Assembly (NCBI RefSeq): GCF_000878195.1
Contig: NZ_JXST01000017.1
Location: 1-64,000 of the forward strand
DNA length: 64,000 bases
Direction: 5' to 3'
Source: Mycolicibacterium llatzerense
Lineage (GTDB): Bacteria; Actinomycetota; Actinomycetes; Mycobacteriales; Mycobacteriaceae
In this document: positions 9,690-19,344 of the stretch, piece by piece
Position numbering within the stretch: the stretch's first letter is position 1
How the letters are laid out: every line of letters starts with the position of its first letter
Notes under the pieces: model-generated
Database searches by the model: none
What the model saw: the letters and a program-made list of their open reading frames with translations, nothing else
What the model was told of the DNA's origin: nothing
Translations under genes and position numbers: made by a program

Positions 9690-11132
9690 TTAGGCGTTGC
9701 CGGCGAGCTTCTCGCGCAGCGCCGCCAGCTGGGCGTCGCTGGCCAGGGTGCCACCGGTCGACTCCTCGGAACGCGAGGACGAACCGCTGGTCGCCGGACG
9801 GGCAGCTGCCTCGGCGTCGGCCGCGGCGAACTTCTCCATCTGGGCGGTGTGCATCTTGTGGCGACGCTCGGCCTCGGCGTACCGGGCCTCCCACTCGTCA
9901 CGCTGCTTCTCGAAGCCTTCCAGCCATTCGTTGCTGTCGGCGTCGAAGCCCTCGGGGAAGATGTAGTTGCCCTGCTCGTCGTAGCTGTCGGCCATGCCGT
10001 ACTTCGACGGGTCGAACTCCTCGGTGTAGTCCTCGTTGGCCTGCTTGAGGCTCAGCGAGATGCGGCGACGCTCCAGGTCGATGTCGATGACCTTGACCAT
10101 CGCGTCGTCGCCGACCTGGACCACCTGGTCCGGGACCTCGACGTGGCGCTCGGACAGCTCCGAGATGTGCACCAGGCCCTCGATGCCCTCTTCGACGCGG
10201 ACGAACGCACCGAACGGCACCAGCTTGGTGACCTTGCCCGGGACGATCTGGCCGATCGCGTGGGTGCGGGCGAAGTGGCGCCACGGGTCTTCCTGAGTCG
10301 CCTTGAGCGACAGCGAAACCCGCTCGCGGTCCATGTCGACGTCGAGCACCTCGACGGTGACCTCGTCGCCCACCTGAACCACCTCGGACGGGTGATCGAT
10401 GTGCTTCCAGGACAGCTCCGAGACGTGCACCAGGCCGTCCACGCCGCCCAGGTCGACGAACGCGCCGAAGTTGACGATCGAGGACACGACACCCTTGCGG
10501 ATGGCGCCCTTGGTGAGCTGGTTGAGGAACTCGCTGCGAACCTCGGACTGGGTCTGCTCCAGCCAGGCACGACGCGACAGGACCACGTTGTTGCGGTTCT
10601 TGTCGAGCTCGATGATCTTGGCCTCGATCTCCTTGCCGATGTACGGCTGCAGATCGCGGACACGGCGCATCTCGACGAGCGATGCGGGCAGGAAGCCGCG
10701 CAGGCCGATGTCGAGGATCAGGCCGCCCTTGACGACCTCGATGACGGTGCCCTTGACGGCCTCGTCCTTCTCCTTGAGCTCCTCGATGGTGCCCCAGGCG
10801 CGCTCGTACTGAGCCCGCTTCTTGGACAGGATCAGGCGGCCTTCCTTGTCCTCCTTGGTGAGAACGAGGGCTTCGACCTCATCGCCCACGGAAACGACCT
10901 CGTTGGGGTCGACGTCGTGCTTGATGGAAAGTTCGCGAGAAGGAATGACACCTTCGGTCTTGTAACCGATGTCGAGCAGAACCTCATCGCGGTCCACCTT
11001 GACGATGGTCCCTTCGACGATGTCGCCATCGTTGAAGTACTTGATGGTCTTGTCGATAGCGGCGAGAAAGTCCTCGGCCGAGCCAATGTCGTTGATGGCT
11101 ACTTGCGGCGAGGTGATGGAGGGACTTGGCAT
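9690..11132 (-). CDS. rpsA: 30S ribosomal protein S1
   Basis: A 480-residue protein with four S1 RNA-binding repeats, at about residues 35-105, 122-188, 208-277 and 294-364. The last two carry near-identical GAFVDLGGVDGLVHVSELS and GAFVRVEEGIEGLVHISELS segments. The C-terminal about 115 residues are charged and variable. The mycobacterial form has four repeats rather than the six of E. coli, and length agrees with M. tuberculosis (481). It recruits mRNA to the 30S subunit. The ATG at 11132 (MPSPSITSPQ) was chosen by homology. The gene is divergent from prsW with 180 bp between, where its promoter must lie. Confidence 0.98.
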   Translation of the reverse strand: MPSPSITSPQVAINDIGSAEDFLAAIDKTIKYFNDGDIVEGTIVKVDRDEVLLDIGYKTEGVIPSRELSIKHDVDPNEVVSVGDEVEALVLTKEDKEGRLILSKKRAQYERAWGTIEELKEKDEAVKGTVIEVVKGGLILDIGLRGFLPASLVEMRRVRDLQPYIGKEIEAKIIELDKNRNNVVLSRRAWLEQTQSEVRSEFLNQLTKGAIRKGVVSSIVNFGAFVDLGGVDGLVHVSELSWKHIDHPSEVVQVGDEVTVEVLDVDMDRERVSLSLKATQEDPWRHFARTHAIGQIVPGKVTKLVPFGAFVRVEEGIEGLVHISELSERHVEVPDQVVQVGDDAMVKVIDIDLERRRISLSLKQANEDYTEEFDPSKYGMADSYDEQGNYIFPEGFDADSNEWLEGFEKQRDEWEARYAEAERRHKMHTAQMEKFAAADAEAAARPATSGSSSRSEESTGGTLASDAQLAALREKLAGNA

Positions 11133-11312
11133 GTGTTGGGTGGCTCCGGACAGGTTGAATCGTAGGGACAGAATGGTTTGTGTTTCATGACGCGTCGCGG
11201 CGTTGCCGCCGGACGTTTCACACGCACCCGTAGCCCATGTGGACACAGGTACTTGTTGAGGGTACTAGACCCGTAGACGCAGGCCAAACGCGGTCTACTC
11301 CGCTGCAGGGGA

Positions 11313-12491
11313 ATGTCGTTCCGGGCCGATATCCTGCGTGTCGTGTATCCCGCCCCGTCGCCTGTACCGCCGCCGTACCCGTATCTGGCGCCGATGCCGC
11401 GGCGAATCCGCAAGGTCGGTGCGCCGCTCGGCGTGATCATCGGACTCGGTGTGCTCGTCGGTTGCCTGCTGATTCTGACCACCCTCACCAACCCGATCGG
11501 CATGACCATCGGGTTCGTGCTGGCCAGCATCGCGACGGCGCTGGTCCTGCTGACCTACCTGTGGTTCGACCGGTGGGAGCCCGAGCCGCCGCGGCTGCTG
11601 ATCTTCGCGTTCGTCTGGGGCGCCTCGATCAGCGTCGTCATCTCGGTGGCCCTGGAAACGATGTCGACACCCCTGCTGGGCAAGGACGGCTTCGCGGCGA
11701 TGGCCATCGGCGCGCCGGTCATCGAAGAGGCGGCCAAGGGTGTGTTCCTGCTGCTGATGATGACGGGCCGGCGCCGCAACGAACTCAACTCGCTGACCGA
11801 CTGCCTGGTCTATGCCGGTTTCGTGGCCGCGGGCTTCGCGTGGCTGGAGAACATCTTCTACATCGCCATGGGCGAGACGATCTCGCATTCGCTGCTGACC
11901 GCCGCGCTGCGGCTGATCATGGGCCCCTTCGCGCATCCGCTGTTCACCAGCATGACCGGCATCGGCGTGTACCTCGCGCTGCAGCACCGCGGCGCCGGTG
12001 CGAAGGTGCTGTACATCGGACTCGGCTACCTCGCCGCGGTGGTCATGCACATGTTGTGGAACGGCTCGACCGTCGTTGGCGCCGGGGCCTATTTCGCGGT
12101 CTACCTGTTCTGGATGGTGCCGATCTTCACGTTGGCCATCGTCACCGGGGTGCTGGGCCGCCGCCGCGAACAGCGGGTGGTCGCCGAGAAGCTGCCCGGG
12201 CTCGTCGCCTCCGGCCTGATCACCCCGAACGAGGCGACGTGGCTCGGCTCGATGCGCACCCGCAAGGGCGCGATCGCCGCCGCAGCACGGTTCGGCGGCG
12301 CCGCGGCCGGGAAATCGGTGAAGGAATTCGCCGTGCAAGTCGTCGACTTGGCGTTCGTTCGGGACCGCATCGACCGGGGCCTGGCCGACCAGCAGACCTA
12401 TCAACTGCACGCCGAGGAGGCGTACTGGCTGACCGCCACCCGGGCGCAGGCCCCGGTGCTGCAGTGGTTGGCCAACTACCGGGCGGTGTGA
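11313..12491 (+). CDS. PrsW-family intramembrane metalloprotease
   Basis: A 392-residue membrane protein with about eight helices. The PrsW signatures are present in order: IEEAAK (E138, E139), FAWLENIFY (around 177), HPLFTSMTG (H208) and VVMHMLWN (H246). These acidic and His residues are the proposed zinc ligands and catalytic groups of this CAAX-protease-related family. PrsW cleaves an anti-sigma factor in Bacillus, but targets in mycobacteria are unknown. The C-terminal about 100 residues are cytoplasmic. The next gene starts within its stop (GTGTGA), so the two are co-transcribed. A GTG at 11341 is an alternative start. Confidence 0.86.
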   Translation: MSFRADILRVVYPAPSPVPPPYPYLAPMPRRIRKVGAPLGVIIGLGVLVGCLLILTTLTNPIGMTIGFVLASIATALVLLTYLWFDRWEPEPPRLLIFAFVWGASISVVISVALETMSTPLLGKDGFAAMAIGAPVIEEAAKGVFLLLMMTGRRRNELNSLTDCLVYAGFVAAGFAWLENIFYIAMGETISHSLLTAALRLIMGPFAHPLFTSMTGIGVYLALQHRGAGAKVLYIGLGYLAAVVMHMLWNGSTVVGAGAYFAVYLFWMVPIFTLAIVTGVLGRRREQRVVAEKLPGLVASGLITPNEATWLGSMRTRKGAIAAAARFGGAAAGKSVKEFAVQVVDLAFVRDRIDRGLADQQTYQLHAEEAYWLTATRAQAPVLQWLANYRAV

Positions 12492-12496
12492 CTGGC

Positions 12497-13129
12497 ATGC
12501 TCGCGCATCTTCTCGACGTCCTGCCGGCGTTCCTCGTCGCGTCGGTGATCCTGGCCGCGCTGCCTGGACCGGCGACGGCGCTGTTCCTGCACCGCTCGGT
12601 GCGCGACGGCCGCAAGGCCGGCCTGGCGGCCGTCGTCGGCAATGAGATCGGTATCTGCGGTTGGACGCTGGCCGGTGGCGGCGGACTGTCGATCCTGCTG
12701 ACGGCCAACCACTGGCTGTCGTTGGCGCTACACGTCGTCGGGGCCGCGATCATGATCTGGCTCGGCATCAGTGCGTGGCGCAGCGCGAAACACCCCACCG
12801 ACATGGCGGTGGCCCTGCCACCGCGCGGACGGACCCCGGCCGCGGCATTCCGCGCGGCGCTGGTGTCCATCGCGGCCAACCCGAAGGCCGCGGCCTTCGG
12901 CATCGTGGTGCTCCCCCAGTTCCTGCCGACCAGCGGCCCGGTGCTGCCGACGCTGCTGGTGCTCGCCGCCATCCAGCTGGTCATCGACACGTCGTGGTGC
13001 GTCGGCATCGTCCTCGCCGCGGATCGGGCCCGAAACGTCCTGAGCCGCACCCACATCCGTCAGCGCATCGAACGTGCCATGGGCGCGATCCTCGTCGCGC
13101 TGGGTCTGGGCCTGGCCGCCGACGCTTAG
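12497..13129 (+). CDS. LysE/RhtB family amino-acid exporter
   Basis: A 210-residue protein with six hydrophobic helices and the LysE-family N-terminal signature LPGPATALFLHRSVRDGRKAGL (residues 23-44), followed by GNEIG. Members export amino acids or related small molecules at the inner membrane; the substrate cannot be told here. The ATG at 12497 was taken. A GTG at 12488 in the same frame overlaps the prsW stop by three bases and is also plausible. It converges on polA; the TAG and TAA stops share bases 13126-13129. Confidence 0.85.
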   Translation: MLAHLLDVLPAFLVASVILAALPGPATALFLHRSVRDGRKAGLAAVVGNEIGICGWTLAGGGGLSILLTANHWLSLALHVVGAAIMIWLGISAWRSAKHPTDMAVALPPRGRTPAAAFRAALVSIAANPKAAAFGIVVLPQFLPTSGPVLPTLLVLAAIQLVIDTSWCVGIVLAADRARNVLSRTHIRQRIERAMGAILVALGLGLAADA

Positions 13130-15834
13130 TGGGCGGCAGCATCCCAGCTGGTGCCGTAACCGACCGACACCTCGAGTGGCACGTCCAGTGGGTAGGCGCT
13201 GCCCATCTGTTCGCGCACCAGGGCCTCGAGCGTGTCCCGCTCGCCATCGGCCACTTCGAACAGCAACTCGTCGTGCACCTGCAGCAGGACCCGCGACTTC
13301 AGCCCGGCATCCTTCATGGCGCTGTCGACATTGATCATCGCGACCTTGATGATGTCGGCGGCGCTGCCCTGGATAGGTGCGTTGAGCGCGGCCCGCTCGG
13401 CGGCCTCGCGGACGTTGCGGTTGCTGCTGTCGAGTTCGGGCAGGTAGCGCCGGCGTCCGAGCACCGTCGAGGTGTACCCGTCCTTGCGGGCCTGTTCGAC
13501 GACCGAGTGCAGATAGTCGCGCACCCCGCCGAACCGGTCGAAGTACTGGTCCATCTGCTGCTTGGCTTCTTCGGTCGAGATCTTGAGCTGCGACGCCAGC
13601 CCGTAGGCCGACAAGCCGTAGGCCAGGCCGTAGGACATGGCCTTGACCCGACGGCGCAGCTCAGCGGTCACCTCTTCGCTCGGCACACCGAAAGCGCGCG
13701 ACGCGACGAAGGTGTGCAGGTCCTCGCCGGTATTAAAAGCTTCAATGAGGCCTTCGTCTTGTGACAGATGCGCCATGATGCGCATCTCGATCTGGCTGTA
13801 GTCGGCCGTCATGAGCTCGGTGAAGCCCTTGCCCACGACGAAGGCTTCGCGAATCTGCCGGCCGGCCTCGGTGCGGATCGGGATGTTCTGCAGATTCGGC
13901 TCGGTCGACGACAACCGGCCGGTGGCCGCGATGGTCTGGTTGAAGGTGGTGTGAATCCGGCCGTCCGATGCCACCGCGTTGAGCAGCCCGTCGACGGTGA
14001 CCTTGAGCCGGGTAGCGTCGCGGTGCGCCAGCAGATGCTGCAGGAACGGATGCCCGGTCTTGTCCAGAAGTGATTGCAGCGCATCGGCATCCGTGGTGTA
14101 GCCGGTCTTGGTGCGCTTGGTCTTCGGCATCTCGAGCTTGTCGAACAGCACCACCTGGAGTTGCTTGGGCGAGCCCAGGTTGATCTGCTCACCGATTGCC
14201 GCATAGGCCGCCTCGGCGGCGTCGCGGATCTGGTCGGCGAACTGGCTCTGCAGGCGGCCGAGCAGTTCGATGTCGACGGCGATGCCCGCCTCTTCCATCT
14301 CGGCGAGTGCCCGCTGCACCGGCAGCTCCATCTGGCCGAGCAGCGCCAGCGAGTCGATCCGGGCGAGTTCCACATCCAGCGCGTCGGCCAGATCGCCGAC
14401 GGCCGCAGCCCGGACGATCAGGGCCTGGATGGCTGCGTCGTCCACCTCATCGGGATCATCGAGCAGCGAAAGCTGTTGCTGTTCTTTGCCTTCCGCGCGC
14501 AGTTCCCGGCCCAGATAGCGGACCGACAGGTCGTCGAGGGCGAAGCTGCGCTGCCCGGGACGGACCAGGTAGGCGGCCAGCGCGGTGTCGGAGGTGACGC
14601 CGGCGAGCTGCCAGCCGCGGCCCAGCAGGTCATGCCACGCCAGCTTGGCCTCGTGCAGCGCCTTCGGCGGGCCGGGGTCGGCGAGCCAGGACGCCAGCGC
14701 GGCTTCGTCCTCGGCGTCCAGGCGCGCGGTGTCGATGTAGACGCCTTCACCGCTGGCCGACACGATGGCGACCGCGGTGGCATCCGCATCGAACGCCTTG
14801 TGCGTGCCGCCCACGGCCATGCCGAAGCGGCTGCCGTTGCTGTGCTCGGCGAGCCAGGCCGCCAGGGTGCCCGGCTCGAGCAGGCCGCCGCGCACGTCGA
14901 AGCCGAGTTCGACCTCGGGCTCCACCGGCGACAGGGTCTCGAACAACCGGTCACGCAGCACCCGGAATTCCAGGTCGTCGAACAGTTGGTGGATGCGGTC
15001 GCGGTCCCAGGGCTGCACCCGCAGCCCCTCCGGGGTGTGCGGCAGCGGTACGTCCTTGACCAGGTCGGTCAACTCGCGATTGAGGATGACGTTGGAGAGG
15101 TTGGCGCGCAGCGAGTCGCCGACCTTGCCTTTGACCTCGTCGACGTGGTCGACCAGAGCCTGCAGCGAACCGTACTGGTTGATCCATTTGGCCGCGGTCT
15201 TCTCGCCGACGCCGGGGATGCCGGGCAGGTTGTCGCTCGGGTCGCCGCGCAGGGCCGCGAAATCCGGGTACTGCGTCGGGGTGAGCCCGTACTTCTCGAC
15301 GACCGCGTCCGGGGTGAAGCGGTGCAGGTCGCTGACGCCCTTCTTGGGGTACAGAACTGTGACGTCGTCGCTGACGAGCTGCAGCGAGTCGCGGTCGCCG
15401 GTGACGACCAGCACCCGGAAGTCCTCCGCCTGGGCCTGGGTGGCCAGCGTCGCGATCAGGTCGTCGGCCTCGAAACCCTCCTCGGCCAGCACCACGATGC
15501 CGAGCGCCCCCAGCACCTCTTTGGTGATGTCGATCTGGCCGCGGAACTCGTCGGGAGTGGCGGCACGCCCCTCCTTGTACTCCGGGTACTTCTCTTTACG
15601 GAAGGTCTTGCGGGACACGTCGAACGCGGCGGCGACGTGCGACGGCTTCTCGTCGCGCAGCAGGTTGATGAGCATGGCGGTGAAGCCGTAGACCGCGTTG
15701 GTGGTCAGCCCGCCCTGGGTCTTGAAGTTCTCGGCGGGCAGCGCGTAGAACGCCCGGAACGCCAGTGAATTGCCGTCCAGCAGCATCAACGTTGGCTTGG
15801 TGGTGGGCGGGGCGTCCGTTGCGATGGGGCTCAC
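13126..15834 (-). CDS. polA: DNA polymerase I
   Basis: A 902-residue family A polymerase. The N-terminal 5' nuclease domain (about 1-310) has the acidic clusters TGDRDSLQLV and GDPSDNLPGIPGVGEKTA. The middle domain (about 320-500) is a 3'-5' exonuclease fold in which I cannot see the catalytic DxE motifs, as known for mycobacterial PolA. The polymerase domain ends the protein, with motif A DYSQIEMRI, motif B RRVKAMSYGLAYG and motif C VHDELLFE. It fills gaps in repair and removes Okazaki primers. The GTG at 15834 gives MSPIAT, close to the M. tuberculosis start; a GTG at 15858 overlaps the upstream lysR end. Confidence 0.98.
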   Translation of the reverse strand: MSPIATDAPPTTKPTLMLLDGNSLAFRAFYALPAENFKTQGGLTTNAVYGFTAMLINLLRDEKPSHVAAAFDVSRKTFRKEKYPEYKEGRAATPDEFRGQIDITKEVLGALGIVVLAEEGFEADDLIATLATQAQAEDFRVLVVTGDRDSLQLVSDDVTVLYPKKGVSDLHRFTPDAVVEKYGLTPTQYPDFAALRGDPSDNLPGIPGVGEKTAAKWINQYGSLQALVDHVDEVKGKVGDSLRANLSNVILNRELTDLVKDVPLPHTPEGLRVQPWDRDRIHQLFDDLEFRVLRDRLFETLSPVEPEVELGFDVRGGLLEPGTLAAWLAEHSNGSRFGMAVGGTHKAFDADATAVAIVSASGEGVYIDTARLDAEDEAALASWLADPGPPKALHEAKLAWHDLLGRGWQLAGVTSDTALAAYLVRPGQRSFALDDLSVRYLGRELRAEGKEQQQLSLLDDPDEVDDAAIQALIVRAAAVGDLADALDVELARIDSLALLGQMELPVQRALAEMEEAGIAVDIELLGRLQSQFADQIRDAAEAAYAAIGEQINLGSPKQLQVVLFDKLEMPKTKRTKTGYTTDADALQSLLDKTGHPFLQHLLAHRDATRLKVTVDGLLNAVASDGRIHTTFNQTIAATGRLSSTEPNLQNIPIRTEAGRQIREAFVVGKGFTELMTADYSQIEMRIMAHLSQDEGLIEAFNTGEDLHTFVASRAFGVPSEEVTAELRRRVKAMSYGLAYGLSAYGLASQLKISTEEAKQQMDQYFDRFGGVRDYLHSVVEQARKDGYTSTVLGRRRYLPELDSSNRNVREAAERAALNAPIQGSAADIIKVAMINVDSAMKDAGLKSRVLLQVHDELLFEVADGERDTLEALVREQMGSAYPLDVPLEVSVGYGTSWDAAAH

Positions 15835-15844
15835 GGCCCTAACT

Positions 15845-16732
15845 CTATTCAGCCGCACCGACAGCCAGTAACCGCCGCGCCATGTTCACCAGCTCGCGGG
15901 CCGCGGGGCTCATCGGCCCGCCGGCCCGCCACGCGAACACCAGCCGCCCGCGCAGCGCCGGCATCAGCGTGATGAGGTGCAGATCGGCGCGTGACCGCAC
16001 CATCGATTGCGGCAATACCGCGACCCCCAAACCCCGCGCGGCGAGGTCGGCCAGGGCATGCGGGGTGCTCGCCTCGAACGCGACGTGCACGTCGACGCCG
16101 CAGTCGGCGCAGGCCCGGTCGAACTGGTTCCGGATCCCGGCGCCGACGGGCAGCGCGATGACGGCGCGGCCGGCCAGGTCCTCCAGCCGCAGGGTGCGGC
16201 GACCGTGCCACGGATCATCGAGCGCGACCGCAGCCACGATCGGCTGGTCGGTGACCACCACGGCCGCGAGCCCGGACGGCAGTTCGGCGCCGACCGACAC
16301 GATGGCCGCGTCCAACTGCCCGGTGCGGATGCCCTCGATCAGCGCGTCCGAATTGGCGGTGCTGAGCGTGATGTCGACGTGCGGGTGCGCCTCGTGGAAC
16401 TGAGCCAGCAGGCTCGGCATGTCGACATCGTGCGCGGTGACCGTGCCGATGGTCACGGACCCCCGCACGAGGTCGCTGAGTTCGGCCACCGCCGTGCGCG
16501 CATCGGCGGCCGCGGCCAGGGCCGCCCGCGCGTGCGGCAACACCGCCTGCCCCGCCGCGGTCAGCTGAACCTCACGTCGAGCGCGATCGAACAACGGCTC
16601 CCCCAACTCGCGCTCCAGCTTGGCGATCTGCGCACTGACCGCGGGCTGCGCGACGTGGATGCGTTCGGCAGCCCGGGTGAAGTTGGCTTCCTCGGCAACC
16701 GCGACGAAGTACTCAAGCTGCCGTAGTTCCAT
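15845..16732 (-). CDS. LysR-family transcriptional regulator
   Basis: A 295-residue regulator with an N-terminal winged helix-turn-helix (residues 1-60, MELRQLEYFVAVAEEANFTRAAERIHVAQPAVS type) and a periplasmic-binding-like effector domain (about 90-290). It is divergent from an FAD monooxygenase 70 bp away, the classic arrangement in which a LysR protein controls its neighbour in response to an aromatic or other substrate. The ATG at 16732 is the natural start. polA follows on the same strand almost without a gap. Confidence 0.92.
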   Translation of the reverse strand: MELRQLEYFVAVAEEANFTRAAERIHVAQPAVSAQIAKLERELGEPLFDRARREVQLTAAGQAVLPHARAALAAAADARTAVAELSDLVRGSVTIGTVTAHDVDMPSLLAQFHEAHPHVDITLSTANSDALIEGIRTGQLDAAIVSVGAELPSGLAAVVVTDQPIVAAVALDDPWHGRRTLRLEDLAGRAVIALPVGAGIRNQFDRACADCGVDVHVAFEASTPHALADLAARGLGVAVLPQSMVRSRADLHLITLMPALRGRLVFAWRAGGPMSPAARELVNMARRLLAVGAAE

Positions 16733-16802
16733 AACTGATGATTATAGTTTGCGGACCATATCGGTATTGGACTTATAGTTCTGCCGCCCCGAGGCTGGAC
16801 TC
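16733..16802. promoter_or_regulatory. LysR/monooxygenase divergent control region
   Basis: This 70-bp gap is AT-rich compared with its surroundings. It contains a direct repeat TTATAGTT at 16742-16749 and 16773-16780, 31 bp (three helical turns) apart, and an ATA-N13-TAT element between them. This is the spacing expected for a LysR tetramer contacting two sites over both promoters. No exact T-N11-A palindrome was fixed. Confidence 0.5.
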
Positions 16803-17978
16803 ATGACACAGCTACTCATCGCCGGCGCCGGTATCGGCGGACTCACCACAGCCCTGACCCTGCACGCCCGGGGATTCGACGCGGTCGTTCTCGAGCGTGC
16901 GCACGACCTGCAGCCGCTCGGTGTCGGGATCAACCTGCTGCCGCACGCGGTGCGCGAACTCACCGCGCTCGGCCTAGGCGACCAGTTGAACGCGATGGCC
17001 GTGGCGCCGTCGTCGATCCGCTTCTACAGCCACCGCGGCGACCTGCTGTTCACCGAACCGCGGGGGCTCGCGGCGGGCGATGCCTACCCGCAGCTGTCGG
17101 TACACCGCGGCCGGCTGCAGATGATGCTGCTGGCCGCGGTGCGCGAACGCCTCGGCGACGGCGCGGTGCGCACCGGCAGCGGGATCACCGGATTCCGGCA
17201 GCGCGCCGACGGCGTCGTCGCGGAAACGACGGCCGGCTCGGTCGCCGGTGCAGCACTGATCGGCGCCGACGGCATCAATTCAGTGGTGCGCGCGGAGCTG
17301 CATCCGGGCTCCGACCCGTTGCTGTCATCGGGCATCACGATGTACCGCGGGGCCAGCGACATCACGCCGTTCCTGGACGGGCACACCATGGCAATCATCA
17401 AGGCCGACAACGGCGTTGATCTCATCACCTATCCCATCGGCGGCGGTCAGGTGAACTGGGTGCTGCAGGTCCCCACCGGGCAACCCGGCCCACTGCAGGG
17501 CGACGCAAAGTGGAACGCGCCCGCGAAGGCGAACGACGTCTTGCCGCACGTGTCCGACTGGGACCTGAACTGGCTCGGCGTGGACGCGCTGATCGGCCAC
17601 AGCCCGGCGATGTTCAGTTACCCCATGGTCGACAAGGACCCGTTGCCGCACTGGGGCGACGGGCTGGTGACGCTGCTCGGCGACGCCGCTCACCCGATGT
17701 ACCCCGTCGGGGCCAACGGTGCGTCGCAGTCGATCGTGGACGCACGCGTGCTCGCCGATGAACTGGCGACCCACGGCGTCGCCGGGTTGCGCAGCTACGA
17801 GCAGGCGCGGCGCACCGAGACCGCTGACGTGATCGCCGCCAATCGCGAGATGCACGTCGCGGGAGCGGCGCGGACCTCAACGGAATTGGCACGGGTCACC
17901 ACGCAATACCGGACCGAGACCGCGACAAGCACGCGCAGCGGCCCAGCTGTTCGCGGATCAGCTCCGGCCGGTCGGTGA
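16803..17978 (+). CDS. FAD-dependent aromatic-type monooxygenase
   Basis: A 391-residue class A flavoprotein hydroxylase. It has the Rossmann GAGIGG (residues 8-13) for ADP, the DG motif ADGINSVVR near residue 160, and GDAAHPMYPVGANGASQ near 295 for the FAD ribityl chain. These are features of the salicylate or 3-hydroxybenzoate hydroxylase group, which use NAD(P)H and O2. It is probably controlled by the divergent LysR gene. The final 27 codons overlap, on the opposite strand, the last codons of the next monooxygenase gene. The Thr/Ser/Arg-rich tail there is not part of the family core. Confidence 0.88.
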   Translation: MTQLLIAGAGIGGLTTALTLHARGFDAVVLERAHDLQPLGVGINLLPHAVRELTALGLGDQLNAMAVAPSSIRFYSHRGDLLFTEPRGLAAGDAYPQLSVHRGRLQMMLLAAVRERLGDGAVRTGSGITGFRQRADGVVAETTAGSVAGAALIGADGINSVVRAELHPGSDPLLSSGITMYRGASDITPFLDGHTMAIIKADNGVDLITYPIGGGQVNWVLQVPTGQPGPLQGDAKWNAPAKANDVLPHVSDWDLNWLGVDALIGHSPAMFSYPMVDKDPLPHWGDGLVTLLGDAAHPMYPVGANGASQSIVDARVLADELATHGVAGLRSYEQARRTETADVIAANREMHVAGAARTSTELARVTTQYRTETATSTRSGPAVRGSAPAGR

Positions 17979-19344
17979 TCGCCGCGATGTGCCCGTCCGG
18001 CCGTACCAGCACGTATGAGCCGGCGGGCACGTCGTAGTCAGCGCCCGGCGCCAGACGTAGCTGCGGGACACCGAAATCGACTGCCGCTCCGCCGAATTCG
18101 AGCACGGTCCAGTGCGGCCCACGGAACACGTCGAACAATCGGCGACCGTCCGACAACAGCCCGTCGGGCGCCCGGTCGCCGGCCTGTAGCACGCCCGGCC
18201 CGTGTCCGTCGCCCGCAAGCGGGCCGCCCCGGTAACTGATGTCCAACTGATGGATCGCCGACGGCGCCGGTCCGGTCGAACCGAAACCCTGACGATGCAG
18301 CGCACCACTGAGCTGCAGCACGTTCGCCGCGACCGGCATCCGTTCGGCCGCGTAGCTGTCCAACAGTTCGTCGGGCGCGCCGACCAGCACCGCAGCCAAC
18401 TTCCAGCCGAGGTTGTAGGCGTCCTGCACCCCGGTGTTGACGCCCTGTCCCCCGGCCGGCGAATGGACGTGGGCGGCGTCGCCGGCCAGCAGCACCCGGC
18501 CCATCCGGAACTGTTGCGCCATCAGCAGATTCACGCGGTACTCCGAAATCCACCGCAGGTCCGACAGCACCACGTCTCGTCGCCCCGAGCGCTCGTGGAG
18601 TAGTTCCTGCATGCCGGCCAGGGTCAGTGCGGGCGGGTCCTCGCCCGGCGCCATGGTGACCACCAGTTGGTAGTGCTCGGTGCCAGGCAGGTTCCACAAC
18701 GAGAACCGCTTGGACTGGTCGCCGTCGCCGGTGAGCAGGTGACAGCACCGGCCGTCGAGCCCGGTGGCCCGGACGTCGCCGACGATGATGCGTTCTTCGG
18801 TCAGCGCACCGCCGAGGAACTCGACGCCGGACACCTTGCGCACCGTGCTGCGACCGCCGTCGGCGCCGACGAGGTAGTCGGCACGGATGGGCCCTCGATC
18901 GGTCCGCACGATCACACCGTCGTCGTCTTGCTCGAAACCTGTTACCGCGGTGCTGAATTCGATGATCCCGCCGAGTTCAGCGAACCGCGCTGCCAGGATC
19001 TGGTCGGTGCGCCACTGCGGGATCAACCAGGTGAACGGATACGGCACCGCCGGGGTGGCCGCGAGTTCGGGCAGACCCAGCAGCTCGTAGATCGGCTTGG
19101 TCCAGACGACCTCTGCGCCGCGGTACAGCCGCATGGGCGGAAAGGCCTCGCCGGCCGCGAGCACAGCGCCGATCACACCAAGGTCGTCGAACACCTCGAG
19201 CGTGCGCGGCTGCAGCCCCTTGCCGCGCGAACCCGGGAACTGCGTCGGCGCCCGGTCCAGCACCCGGCACGCGACGCCACGCCGAGCCAGTTCGATGGCG
19301 AGGGTCAATCCCGTCGGGCCCGCGCCGGCGATCACCACTGTCAT
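17896..19344 (-). CDS. FAD-dependent phenol/PheA-TfdB-type monooxygenase
   Basis: A 482-residue flavoprotein with GAGPTG (residues 6-11), ADYLVGADGGRSTVR (DG motif) and LLAGDAAHVHSPAGGQGVN (GD motif), plus a C-terminal thioredoxin-like dimerisation domain as in PheA/TfdB and polyketide hydroxylases. It would hydroxylate a phenolic or polyketide-like substrate with NAD(P)H. Its ATG overlaps the TGA of the upstream tetR gene, so both form one operon, presumably repressed by that TetR. Its 3' end runs 83 bp into the convergent monooxygenase gene. Confidence 0.88.
   Translation of the reverse strand: MTVVIAGAGPTGLTLAIELARRGVACRVLDRAPTQFPGSRGKGLQPRTLEVFDDLGVIGAVLAAGEAFPPMRLYRGAEVVWTKPIYELLGLPELAATPAVPYPFTWLIPQWRTDQILAARFAELGGIIEFSTAVTGFEQDDDGVIVRTDRGPIRADYLVGADGGRSTVRKVSGVEFLGGALTEERIIVGDVRATGLDGRCCHLLTGDGDQSKRFSLWNLPGTEHYQLVVTMAPGEDPPALTLAGMQELLHERSGRRDVVLSDLRWISEYRVNLLMAQQFRMGRVLLAGDAAHVHSPAGGQGVNTGVQDAYNLGWKLAAVLVGAPDELLDSYAAERMPVAANVLQLSGALHRQGFGSTGPAPSAIHQLDISYRGGPLAGDGHGPGVLQAGDRAPDGLLSDGRRLFDVFRGPHWTVLEFGGAAVDFGVPQLRLAPGADYDVPAGSYVLVRPDGHIAAITDRPELIREQLGRCACLSRSRSGIAW

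Noticed and set aside
9678..11165. A 495-codon rightward frame across rpsA
   Set aside because: Antisense shadow of the four S1 repeats, with repeated Asp/Leu/Val-rich sequence mirroring them; rpsA is unmistakable on the minus strand.
14074..15768. A 564-codon rightward frame opposite polA
   Set aside because: Wholly antisense to the polymerase and nuclease domains and of shadow composition.
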